From contig JAJCYK010000655.1 in NCBI GenBank assembly GCA_029262935.1, forward strand, positions 1 through 11,132: a stretch of 11,132 nt of DNA, written 5' to 3'. Of this stretch, positions 1-7,905 are shown piece after piece; the first letter of the stretch is position 1; each line of letters opens with the position of its first letter. The position numbers and the translations under genes are program-made. The notes beneath the pieces were generated by a model. That model was not told the origin of the DNA. It searched no databases and worked only from the letters and a program-made list of their open reading frames with translations. The stretch is from Cytophagales bacterium. GTDB taxonomy: Bacteria > Bacteroidota > Bacteroidia > Cytophagales > Cyclobacteriaceae.

Positions 1-1
1 A

Positions 2-367
2 ATCAGCCGGGGGATGGTTGAAATGATTTACCTGGGTCAAGCCTTAGGGGGCAATGTTAAAGCCTTTTTGGGGTTGGCCGGTATAGGTGATCTGGTAGCA
101 ACCTGTACCAGTAAACTGAGTCGAAATTACACCTTGGGCTTTCGCATGGCTCAGGGAGAGTCCTTGGCGGAAATATTAAATTCCATGGAGGAAGTAGCTG
201 AAGGGGTGAATACCATAAAAATAACCACCCGATTAGCGGAAAACTACCGGGTTAGGGCGCCCATCACGACGATGATGCATCAGGTACTCTTCGAAGAGTT
301 ACCACTTCCGGACGCGCTACAGTACTTGATGAAGTACCCCTTTATTCAAGATATTGATTTTTTATAA
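2..367 (+). CDS. gpsA: Glycerol-3-phosphate dehydrogenase [NAD(P)+], C-terminal part (5' truncated by window edge)
   Basis: GpsA reduces dihydroxyacetone phosphate to sn-glycerol 3-phosphate in the cytoplasm, giving the backbone for phospholipid synthesis. Only the last ~121 codons are present; the reading frame stays open to the left edge, so the first ATG seen (position 14) is internal and not the start. The visible part matches the conserved C-terminal helical domain: SRGMVEM, then LGLAGIGDLVATCTS directly followed by KLSRN, and further on the AEGVNT segment. The Rossmann domain and the catalytic lysine lie outside the window. The stop codon (365-367) directly abuts the stop codon of the convergent M48 protease gene, leaving no intergenic sequence and no visible terminator. 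The family assignment is firm from these motifs. Cofactor preference cannot be read from this fragment. Confidence 0.95.
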   Translation: MSRGMVEMIYLGQALGGNVKAFLGLAGIGDLVATCTSKLSRNYTLGFRMAQGESLAEILNSMEEVAEGVNTIKITTRLAENYRVRAPITTMMHQVLFEELPLPDALQYLMKYPFIQDIDFL

Positions 368-1606
368 TCACCTGAGAGTATCCAAAGCCTGCAGTCTTTG
401 TAAAAGCGGTGGGTGCGAATAATGGAAGAACACAAACCACTTGTGCGGCCAAAGGTTGGACAAGTTGTTTAGGGATAACTTTTTCAAAGCATCTTTTAAG
501 GCAGTACCATTGGAAGTTTTGGCCGCATAAGCATCTGCTTCAAATTCGTTCTTCCGGCTCAATAAATTAAAACTAACTCCAATGGCTGTGCTGATGGGCG
601 CATACAACAAGCCAAAAGCCAACAAGTTTAAATGCACACTTAACCCCTCACCGCCCAAAGCTTGAGTAAGGTTTTCGTTATGGATCATTAGTGATAAGAG
701 GAACAACATTAAAGCAGATTGCAATATAGATAGCAGGTAGCTTTGCAGGATGTGTTTCTTCTTATAGTGACCTACTTCATGGGCCAATATAGCCACCAAT
801 TCCTCTATCGTGTGGTTTTCAATTAAGGTATCATACAATACTATTTTCTTTTTCTTGCCCAGGCCCGAAAAGAAAGCATTGGATTTTTGTGATCGCTTGG
901 ATCCGTCTATCACCAAAATATGATCCAACGGAAAATTAACGCTAGCACTATATTGTTGAATGGCTGTTTTCAAATCGCCATCCTCCAACGGACTGAGTGT
1001 ATTAAATAGCGGCAGGATCCAACTGGTATAAAACATGTTGATCAACAACGAAAATAACGCCATGAATGCTAGAAAATAGATCCAAAACCCAGAACCCAAT
1101 TGTTGGATCAAATACAAAAGCAAGGCGAGTATGGGTCCCCCCACCAGAACCCCCAAAACATACCCTTTAAATTTATCCATTAGGAATATTTTAGGTGTGG
1201 TCTTATTAAAACCAAAACGTTCTTCTAAAACAAACGTGTGATACCATTGTAAAGGAGTAGCAAGTAGGTCCGCTACGAAATACAAAATCCCGAAGTAGGC
1301 TACTGCCAGTAGCACGTCGTTGTCAAAGTAGGGAGCTAGCATTTGATTTAGCTTGCCAAACCCCCCTGATACCAGCAGGACCACCATAACGGTCACGCTT
1401 AATCCGGAACTAAGAAATCCGAACTGTGTTTTAGCTTTTTGATAGGCCAAAGTCTTTTGGTAAGTATCCACTTCTACAATATCTTGAAGTTGTTCCGGTA
1501 CTTGCGGCTTTTGATGGGCCAGGTTGAGGTAATCCAGTAACTGGTCCCACAAATAATTGACCACCAAGATGACCAAGATGATTATAAGTATTACTGATGC
1601 ATTCAT
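368..1606 (-). CDS. M48 family (Ste24-type) integral membrane zinc metalloprotease
   Basis: A 412-residue membrane protease of the Ste24/CAAX prenyl protease 1 family. Visible zinc site: HEVGH at residues 276-280 (two His ligands and the catalytic Glu277), and an ExxxD motif at 354-358 (EFEAD), whose Glu354 is the expected third ligand. Multiple hydrophobic segments are seen, including near residues 3-20, 66-82, 98-118, 148-168, 174-198, 288-307 and 325-348, with the catalytic motif between the later ones as in Ste24. The C-terminal SHPPLLQRL (397-405) is also a family signature. Length fits the family (about 400-480). Bacteria usually lack prenylated CAAX proteins, so a role in membrane-protein turnover is more likely than prenyl-protein processing; this is inference. 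It lies 42 bp downstream of the PorP/SprF gene on the same strand but appears to have its own promoter. Confidence 0.93.
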   Translation of the reverse strand: MNASVILIIILVILVVNYLWDQLLDYLNLAHQKPQVPEQLQDIVEVDTYQKTLAYQKAKTQFGFLSSGLSVTVMVVLLVSGGFGKLNQMLAPYFDNDVLLAVAYFGILYFVADLLATPLQWYHTFVLEERFGFNKTTPKIFLMDKFKGYVLGVLVGGPILALLLYLIQQLGSGFWIYFLAFMALFSLLINMFYTSWILPLFNTLSPLEDGDLKTAIQQYSASVNFPLDHILVIDGSKRSQKSNAFFSGLGKKKKIVLYDTLIENHTIEELVAILAHEVGHYKKKHILQSYLLSILQSALMLFLLSLMIHNENLTQALGGEGLSVHLNLLAFGLLYAPISTAIGVSFNLLSRKNEFEADAYAAKTSNGTALKDALKKLSLNNLSNLWPHKWFVFFHYSHPPLLQRLQALDTLR

Positions 1607-1625
1607 AGATTTAGCACTAGGGGTG

Positions 1626-1633
1626 CAAATGTA
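1626..1633 (-). promoter_or_regulatory. Probable Bacteroidota -7 element for the M48 protease gene
   Basis: On the minus strand these bases read TACATTTG, a perfect match to the Bacteroidota -7 consensus TAnnTTTG. The G is 20 nt from the A of the start codon at 1606, implying a very short leader. No convincing TTG -33 element is found 17-23 nt upstream; that stretch is the end of the PorP/SprF gene (stop at 1649-1651). The same -7-to-ATG distance is seen at tsaC in this window, which supports the call. Confidence 0.5.
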
Positions 1634-1648
1634 CGAATATATTTGATT

Positions 1649-2674
1649 TTAGAACTTGGGACAGGGAATCTGTCGCACACTTTTAGGAGGTCGTCGAGGA
1701 TCGGGCGGAAATCGGTAGCTAATGGAAATCTCGTGTGCTCCACCACTAGCGATATCCAAATCAGATATGGTATAGTCAAAACTATAGCCGATGTTAAGAT
1801 TATCAGCGGTTAAGCCTACCAACAAGATAATGGATTCACGATCTTGGATTCCTTCAAAATTTTGGCCGGGCACCCCTCTAAACCAGGCCCCAAAGACTAT
1901 TGGCTCCAGAGTTAGATAGGTACCGATTTCCAACTGATCGAACTCTCCTTGCCTTTTGTATTGAAAGTTTGGAGTAATACTACGTTCCTTGCCATCCCGG
2001 TTGAATCCTTTGTGCCCGGGTCCAGCTGGTAGAGGCAAACGATAACCGGAGTGGATACTGTATTTAATGGGCAACTCACTGTTCCCATCCAACAAAGACT
2101 GATTCGGAGTATTGAGGTGATGGGTGGCAATACCCAACCAAAAGTTTTTCGAGAACAACAGTCCACCAAAGCTAAAATCTACAAACCCCACATTCTCACC
2201 AGTGTTAAACGTCTCCGCGGTGCTGGGGCTGATGAATCCAGTCTCATCAAATTGATCTCCAAATGTGAGGCGATCGAAATTAATATCCCTAAGGACATAG
2301 GCCACTTGGAACCCCGGCCTAAAGGTAATCCGATCTGTAAGTCTTAATTCGTAAGCATATTGTAAACCAACGCTGGTCGACGTCAAATTGGCTAAGCCCT
2401 CCTTATCTGCGGTAACCAATAAACCCAACCCACTGTTGTAGTCTTCTAAATAATAATCCGCGTAGAAACTGTAGGTAGTAAATTGGGCATCCAATGAAGG
2501 CCATTGGCTCCGAAAATTGGCTCCAGCTCGAATATAAGGAGTGGTCCCGGCGAAACCAGGATTGAGGTAGAGAGGTGCCGCATAAAACTGGCTAAACTGC
2601 GGGTCTTGAGCTTGCGTGCGACTCGGAATCATACCCACTAAAACCAAAACCAATAAACCAACCAGATATCTCAT
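1649..2674 (-). CDS. PorP/SprF family type IX secretion system outer-membrane protein
   Basis: A 341-residue exported protein. It has a signal peptide (basic MR start, hydrophobic core at residues 4-16, likely cleavage after Ala22 in TQAQD) followed directly by the family signature DPQFSQFYAAPLYLNPGFAG (24-43) and then RSQWPSL. The rest shows alternating beta-strand patterns typical of an outer-membrane barrel, for example LGLLVTADKEG and VGLQYAYELRL; the last residue is Phe, as common in outer-membrane barrels. Length is normal for the family (about 300-350). In Flavobacterium johnsoniae SprF is needed for secretion of the adhesin SprB, and PorP is required by the Porphyromonas T9SS. The divergent giant gene at 2917 encodes a type B CTD protein, the cargo class served by such partners, so this is probably its dedicated helper. 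It carries no OmpA/peptidoglycan-binding domain. The ATG at 2672-2674 is fixed by the signal peptide. Confidence 0.93.
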   Translation of the reverse strand: MRYLVGLLVLVLVGMIPSRTQAQDPQFSQFYAAPLYLNPGFAGTTPYIRAGANFRSQWPSLDAQFTTYSFYADYYLEDYNSGLGLLVTADKEGLANLTSTSVGLQYAYELRLTDRITFRPGFQVAYVLRDINFDRLTFGDQFDETGFISPSTAETFNTGENVGFVDFSFGGLLFSKNFWLGIATHHLNTPNQSLLDGNSELPIKYSIHSGYRLPLPAGPGHKGFNRDGKERSITPNFQYKRQGEFDQLEIGTYLTLEPIVFGAWFRGVPGQNFEGIQDRESIILLVGLTADNLNIGYSFDYTISDLDIASGGAHEISISYRFPPDPRRPPKSVRQIPCPKF

Positions 2675-2731
2675 ACGCTTTTAATAATGCCCACCCTGTT
2701 GCTGTAATACCCTGGACGTAATTTTCTCGCA

Positions 2732-2781
2732 AAACGCTAATATTAGTAATATATTTGCAACAACCCCAACCTTAAACGCTA
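2732..2781. repeat. Direct repeat AAACGCTA (two copies) with a palindrome in the divergent intergenic region
   Basis: AAACGCTA occurs at 2732-2739 and again at 2774-2781, start-to-start distance 42 bp, flanking the putative -7 element at 2750-2757. The first copy runs into the 10-bp palindrome CTAATATTAG (2737-2746). This could be a binding site controlling the divergent PorP/SprF and giant-gene promoters, but an octamer pair in AT-rich DNA could also be chance. Confidence 0.3.
2750..2757 (+). promoter_or_regulatory. Possible -7 element for the giant T9SS cargo gene
   Basis: TATATTTG followed by CAAC matches the Bacteroidota -7 consensus TAnnTTTG. No good TTG -33 element lies at the usual distance; the nearest T-rich stretch (2722-2725) is slightly too far upstream. 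If used, transcription would begin near 2763 and leave a leader of about 150 nt before the ATG at 2917. No comparable element was found for the PorP/SprF gene on the opposite strand. Confidence 0.35.
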
Positions 2782-2916
2782 GTTTGCTCGTCTTATGTAT
2801 TAAAAATCCTGAAATTTGATCAAATATTTTACGATATTACAAGTTTATTTAGAGAATGGTTCAATAATAACGGTCCGGGTTTAGAACTTAATTCTTCTCA
2901 ATTACATTAATAAAAT

Positions 2917-5900
2917 ATGTTGAAGCAGCTGGCTAAAATTACTCCTATATTTCTGCTCTCTGTGCTCTCAATTTCCCTGGAAGCGCAGAATTTTTCGAGG
3001 CATAACTGGTTTTTTGGCAACTCTTCGGACGCCATAATTTTTAATAAATCCGATAATGAGCCCATGCGAGTAACGCTGCAAGGTACTCCCTTCGGAAATG
3101 GTGGCAGCGCGGTGGCAACGAATCCTCTATCGGGAGAAGTGCTGTTCTACTCAGATGGTCTGTCAGTATACGATGCGTCTCACAATATTATGTTGAATGG
3201 TACCGGCCTCACCGGACTTTCTACTTCTAATCAACCGGTGGGTATTTGTCCATCCCCCACCAATCCAGATCAATTTTATGTTTTTGCCAATACCGCCACT
3301 TTAGGCAGCCCAGGTAACTTAACTTATACCATTGTAGACATGTCCTTAGCTGGAAATGCAGGCTTGTTTGCTCCTTCCTTAGGTAGTGTATTGAATCTTA
3401 GCAAGAATGTAGCCACTGGCGTAGGCAATACCTCGGAGGCCATGATCATAGTCCCCAATCCTAATTTGACTTCCTGCTGGGTAGTGACTCAGGAGCAAGG
3501 CACAGCAACATATCACGTGTTTGAAGTCTCCGCTGGAAATTTTGGAAACGTGCAAACCTATAACCTAGGAGTGCAAGGGGCACAACCCATCAATGCCGCG
3601 AACTTTGCATACACGCCCATGGATGGGGGTAAAATTGCTGTCTCTCCGCTTACCAACAACCGAAACGTACAAATTATTGACTTCGATCCGTCCAGCGGCA
3701 TTTTAAGTTTTCGAGAAGAAATTCCAAATACTGGGAATAGTGATAATGGCGACTATGCCATTTATGATACTGAATGGTCAAGTAATGGTATTAATTTGTA
3801 TATCAGCCGTTTTGGAGATAACAATACCCCAAATGGAGAAGTACTACAATTTGACCCCACGGCTCCTAACATTCAGAGGGTCAACCTACCTGCTTTGAAT
3901 CGTAGCCTGGGCTTACGCTTAGGACCTGACGATAGAATATACCACCTATACGAAGCAAACAACGGGCAGTTTTTAGTAGGACGAATCGACCAACCAAACC
4001 AGGTTATTGACAGTGTGGGCTATGATCCATTGCCCCCGGATTTAGATAATTTCAATTTCAATGGCCGACAATTCCCTGAATTTGCCTTTGCTCGAGAAAC
4101 CTCGGACAACGCCGCATTCATGGTAGACGGGCTTTGTACCAACAACCCTACCCGCTTCTATCCTAATGTGGATCCTACTGCGGAACGCTTTTCCTGGAAC
4201 CTGGGTGGTAATTCATCGGATTTACTAGCGCCTATTGTGACGTTCACCAATAGTGGCGCTATCAACATCACCATGAGTTATTTCATAAATGGAGTTGAAT
4301 TTACCTATGACTCAGTAATAAACATCAATCAAACCAACATGATGGTACAGTTACAAGATACCATTATATGCCCCGGTGAAACTGTAACGTTGGATGGAAC
4401 TGATATGAGCATGGAGGCCACCAGCTACTTTTGGCAGGATAAGTCCACCAACCCCATGCTCAGTACCGATACCGCCGGAGTATATTGGGTTGTAGCCACT
4501 GATAACCAAGGATGTACTTCCTATTCCAGTGCAGAAGTAACGGTGTGCGGGGAAGAAAACATGCGTTCTGCGATTTGGTATTTCGGACAAAATGCCGGGA
4601 TCAACTTCAACGATCCTCAAAGAGCCATCTCTGGCCCCATGAGTACTCCTGAGGGTACTGCTACTATTTCCGACCGCAATGGAAATGTGCTCTTTTATAC
4701 AGACGGAGAGTCCGTATGGAACCGGGAAAATAATGTAATGCCCAATGGAACAGATATTGGAGGGAACCAGGAATCCACGCAAAGTTCGTTAATCGTGCCT
4801 TTCCCCAATGACGAAACGTTATTCTACGTATTTACTACGGAAGAAATCTTTGACAATTCTGGTAATGATAGTTACAAAATGGGCTATGCCATTGTAGATA
4901 TTAAGCAGGATATGGGTTTGGGAGATGTCACCATAAAAAACAAACCCCTTTTCGAACGCAGTACAGAACGTGTAGCCTCGTTTATTGGTGGGGACAGTAC
5001 CTGGGTAGTCGGACATGAGTTAGGCACCAATACCTTTAGATCTTATCCAGTAGGCACGGGGGGCATAGGAAATCCCGTATTGTCTTCGATTGGAGCCGTT
5101 CATTCCAGCAGCAATCAGGCCGATGGTGAAGGGTATATGGTTTTCAATGGTGCAGGTACCCAATTGGCGGTGGCCATTGAAGGACAAAACGCTGTAGAGA
5201 TCTTTAATTTCGCAGATAGTACCGGTACCCTAGATAGTTTAATTCATGTTGATCTAAACGAAGCTCCTTATGGATTGGCCTTTAGTGCCAACCACCTATT
5301 CGTTACTACCATGAACCCCTCCAAATTATACCGCATCAAATTAGACACCACTCTGGCCGCTATTGAAAACACACCTCCCTTAGAGGTATTCAACAGTAGC
5401 GTCCCTTTAGGAGCCATACAGCAAAGCCCCAATGGACAATTATTTGTGGCACGCCAAGGAGAAGCATCCTTAGGGACCATTGTAGGAGCAGATGCTCCCG
5501 ATGATCAAGTGGGTTTCACGGAAAACGGGTTCGCCTTGGCAGGTGGCACCACAAGTGAATTAGGACTGCCTAATTTTGTACAAAATCTAGCGACCCCAAC
5601 TAGCGGGGCCAGCATGGCGGTATCCGGTTTCTGTCTAGAAGAACCGACCGTTTTTGAAGGCACGGGGCCGTGCCAGTCCTTAGATAATTATGAATGGAGT
5701 GTGATGCCCCAGGGTGTGGACAGTGTGGTCTTTCAATCCTTCGATCAGAACACTGAATTTATGTTTACCAACCCTGGTCTTTACGACGTAGAGCTTAGAG
5801 TACACAACTGTAACTTCTCGTTCGATACCACCATGACCCAGTTGATCGAGATCTCTGGTCAACCGATTTTGGATAGCATTCCGGGGTTCGTACCCTTATG

Positions 5901-7905
5901 CAATGGATCAGCAACGGTGACAGCAGCTTCTGTGGACACCGTAGGATTGTCCTTTTTATGGTCTACTGGCGACACTACCAATACCGTTACGATTACTCAA
6001 GCAGGGGCATATTCCGTTACCGTTACGAATCCCGCAGGTTGTAGCAACAGTACCAATTTCCTAGCCAACCCCGTGAATCCAGTAGTTGATTTAGGGTTTG
6101 ATCGTATTTATTGCTTAAACGATCCCGCTGATAGCCTCAATGCTGGTAATCCCAATTCCAGCATTCAATGGGTGGTTACCCGCGATGGTACCACAATTAG
6201 CACCAACACCGACACTACCCGTGTTTATGATGTCGTTACGGATGTGCCCGGCGATTATCTTTACATTGTTAATGTTACTGACAAAATTACCGCCTGTACA
6301 ACCGCAGATTCAGTCAATATTAGCGTGCTGCCACCGCCTTCATTAAGTGCCACCGCTAATGATTCCCCGGGCTGTGGTCAACCTGATGGTAGCATAGATG
6401 TAGATATACTCTCCACAGGAAGCTTCACGGTAGCTGTAAGCGATGGTACTACCACAGTATCCGATACTAGCAGTGGACCAGGAATGGTAAGTATTCCCAA
6501 CTTAAGCGCCGGTATTTATACCGTTACTTTAACGGATAATGTAAGTCAATGTACGGAAACCATAGATGGTCTGACGATTCAGGATATAGCTGCCATGTTC
6601 CTTCAGGGCCAACAAATAATACCTACAAGCTGTGACTTTGATGATGGCATCATACGGGTATTCTTTTCAGATGTAACGGCCTTTCCTATTAATTACATCC
6701 TACGTGATCAGGCCGACAACAGCGTAGTACAAATGAATACAGTTAATACTTTTAGTAATTTCTCTGGCGGTGTTGGTTTTGAAATAAGCGGCCTAGTCCC
6801 TGGAGTGTATTCTATTGAAGTCCTTTCCAATGGAAATGGATGTACTCAGTCCTTGAGTAACCTTGAGGTAGACACCAATGCGGAAAATATTGATTTGCAA
6901 GTTGCTGAATTTGTGGATGGCTGTGGCAACATTGCCAACATATTAATCCAAACCAGCGGTGACTTTAGCGTAACAGGCCCAGGAAACGTCACCCCCGGCG
7001 GTGTCAGTGCCACGGTTGACGCCAGCGGAATGTACACGGTAACTGCTACGGATCCTACGGGATTGCTTTGTGACTCAATACGTACAGTGGAAGTGAACCT
7101 AGCTGAAAACATCCTATTGCAAATAGATACTACCGCTCAAGATTGCAGTGGTTCTCGATTCCTGACGGCGACGATTACCAACCTTGACCCCACCCTAACT
7201 TATACCTATCAATGGTACCAAGGAACCATTAGTGGGGGTACCAGAATATCAGGTGCTCTTACCAATCAATTGAGTGTATCTGAGCCAGGAACTTATAGTG
7301 TACAAGTAGGTACCAACCAAAACGCCTGCGTCTCTGAAGCCACTATTGCAGATGTTCCGGTACGTCAACCCGTTGTAGTGACCTTAGAAGCTGTGGCGGA
7401 TTGTGAAAATTCAGCAGCAATTTCAATTACGGCGGTAGTTAATCAGAGCAATGTAGAACTGATATGGTTTGATCCTGCTGGTATCGAAATACCCGATACC
7501 AGAAATGCTCCTGGAATTAGTGTAAATGAGCGAGGCAACTTTTCTGTATTGGCCACAAGTTTAATAGGTGGTGTAAGCTGTACGGCGTTGGAGTCTATTA
7601 ACTTATTCGACATTTGTCCCCCACAAATATTTGCACACAATGCCATCAGACCTGACAGTGACTTTCCCGAAAATCGTAACTTTTACATTCACAATCCCAA
7701 TGATATATCGGATGACTTTCAAGTGTTTATATTCGATCGTTGGGGAGAGCTTATATACCAGAGTACCAGTAAGACCTTTGTCTGGGATGGCACTTTCAAA
7801 GGTACCGATGTACCTGTAGGAACTTACCCTTACCTCATTCGGTTTGCATTCCTGGATGACAATGTTTTCTTCGAGAAGCGTGGTGGTGTAGTGGTAGTTA
7901 GATAG
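2917..7905 (+). CDS. Giant T9SS-secreted surface protein: two propeller modules, Ig/PKD and SprB-like repeats, type B C-terminal sorting domain
   Basis: A 1662-residue cell-surface or secreted protein. Domain order as read: signal peptide 1-23 (cleavage near LEA-QN); a beta-propeller-like region ~30-400 opening with NWFFG and containing GEVLFYSDG (73-81); Ig/PKD-like ~403-545; a second propeller-like region ~551-895 opening with AIWYFGQNAGINF and containing GNVLFYTDG (589-597); PKD-like ~903-985; Ig-like ~987-1050 and ~1056-1138; SprB-like repeats ~1145-1225 and ~1235-1320 (each with the form GxYxVxxxxxxxxCT); more Ig-like domains to ~1567; and a gliding-motility-associated C-terminal domain ~1570-1662 with FDRWGELIYQS, WDGTFKG, VPVGTYPYLIRF and the terminal GGVVVVR. 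The CTD directs export through the T9SS. Binding partner is unknown; adhesion or matrix interaction is inference. The PorP/SprF gene is divergent, 242 bp away. The 3' end overlaps ridA by 8 bp. The ATG is fixed by the adjacent signal peptide. Confidence 0.93.
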   Translation: MLKQLAKITPIFLLSVLSISLEAQNFSRHNWFFGNSSDAIIFNKSDNEPMRVTLQGTPFGNGGSAVATNPLSGEVLFYSDGLSVYDASHNIMLNGTGLTGLSTSNQPVGICPSPTNPDQFYVFANTATLGSPGNLTYTIVDMSLAGNAGLFAPSLGSVLNLSKNVATGVGNTSEAMIIVPNPNLTSCWVVTQEQGTATYHVFEVSAGNFGNVQTYNLGVQGAQPINAANFAYTPMDGGKIAVSPLTNNRNVQIIDFDPSSGILSFREEIPNTGNSDNGDYAIYDTEWSSNGINLYISRFGDNNTPNGEVLQFDPTAPNIQRVNLPALNRSLGLRLGPDDRIYHLYEANNGQFLVGRIDQPNQVIDSVGYDPLPPDLDNFNFNGRQFPEFAFARETSDNAAFMVDGLCTNNPTRFYPNVDPTAERFSWNLGGNSSDLLAPIVTFTNSGAINITMSYFINGVEFTYDSVININQTNMMVQLQDTIICPGETVTLDGTDMSMEATSYFWQDKSTNPMLSTDTAGVYWVVATDNQGCTSYSSAEVTVCGEENMRSAIWYFGQNAGINFNDPQRAISGPMSTPEGTATISDRNGNVLFYTDGESVWNRENNVMPNGTDIGGNQESTQSSLIVPFPNDETLFYVFTTEEIFDNSGNDSYKMGYAIVDIKQDMGLGDVTIKNKPLFERSTERVASFIGGDSTWVVGHELGTNTFRSYPVGTGGIGNPVLSSIGAVHSSSNQADGEGYMVFNGAGTQLAVAIEGQNAVEIFNFADSTGTLDSLIHVDLNEAPYGLAFSANHLFVTTMNPSKLYRIKLDTTLAAIENTPPLEVFNSSVPLGAIQQSPNGQLFVARQGEASLGTIVGADAPDDQVGFTENGFALAGGTTSELGLPNFVQNLATPTSGASMAVSGFCLEEPTVFEGTGPCQSLDNYEWSVMPQGVDSVVFQSFDQNTEFMFTNPGLYDVELRVHNCNFSFDTTMTQLIEISGQPILDSIPGFVPLCNGSATVTAASVDTVGLSFLWSTGDTTNTVTITQAGAYSVTVTNPAGCSNSTNFLANPVNPVVDLGFDRIYCLNDPADSLNAGNPNSSIQWVVTRDGTTISTNTDTTRVYDVVTDVPGDYLYIVNVTDKITACTTADSVNISVLPPPSLSATANDSPGCGQPDGSIDVDILSTGSFTVAVSDGTTTVSDTSSGPGMVSIPNLSAGIYTVTLTDNVSQCTETIDGLTIQDIAAMFLQGQQIIPTSCDFDDGIIRVFFSDVTAFPINYILRDQADNSVVQMNTVNTFSNFSGGVGFEISGLVPGVYSIEVLSNGNGCTQSLSNLEVDTNAENIDLQVAEFVDGCGNIANILIQTSGDFSVTGPGNVTPGGVSATVDASGMYTVTATDPTGLLCDSIRTVEVNLAENILLQIDTTAQDCSGSRFLTATITNLDPTLTYTYQWYQGTISGGTRISGALTNQLSVSEPGTYSVQVGTNQNACVSEATIADVPVRQPVVVTLEAVADCENSAAISITAVVNQSNVELIWFDPAGIEIPDTRNAPGISVNERGNFSVLATSLIGGVSCTALESINLFDICPPQIFAHNAIRPDSDFPENRNFYIHNPNDISDDFQVFIFDRWGELIYQSTSKTFVWDGTFKGTDVPVGTYPYLIRFAFLDDNVFFEKRGGVVVVR
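3004..4116 (+). repeat. Internal protein duplication, copy 1 (propeller-like module)
   Basis: Residues ~30-400 of the giant protein. This aligns with residues ~551-895 at a near-constant offset of 508-520: residues 73-95 match 589-611 at 13 of 23 positions by eye, YTIVD (137) aligns with YAIVD (657), and WVVTQEQGT (188) aligns with WVVGHELGT (696). The DNA has diverged, so this is an old duplication. This copy is the more divergent one (WFFGNSSDAIIF in place of the usual WYFGxxAGxxF). Confidence 0.75.
4567..5601 (+). repeat. Internal protein duplication, copy 2 (propeller-like module)
   Basis: Residues ~551-895 of the giant protein. It keeps the form usual for Bacteroidota type B CTD proteins: IWYFGQNAGINF, then STPEGTATISDRNGN, LFYTDGESVWN and MPNGT. 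In proteins of this kind the module normally sits right after the signal peptide. Here it begins about 550 residues in, preceded by its diverged duplicate. Confidence 0.75.

Noticed and set aside
368-1606. M48 protease as a part of the neighbouring secretion system
   Set aside because: Ste24-type proteases are widespread housekeeping membrane proteases, it appears to have its own promoter, and nothing links it to T9SS cargo processing beyond adjacency.
2051-2347. 98-codon plus-strand open frame
   Set aside because: It lies wholly antisense to the PorP/SprF gene, has no recognisable motifs or upstream signals, and reads as a shadow frame.
4351-4782. 143-codon minus-strand open frame within the giant gene
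   Set aside because: It is antisense to well-conserved Ig and propeller codons of the surface protein and has no signal peptide or family motif; long open antisense frames are expected in a 5-kb gene.
3195-7805. Repeated GGTACC hexamers within the giant gene
   Set aside because: Several of them fall in frame as Gly-Thr codons in a Thr- and Gly-rich beta-repeat protein, so codon usage is enough to explain them.
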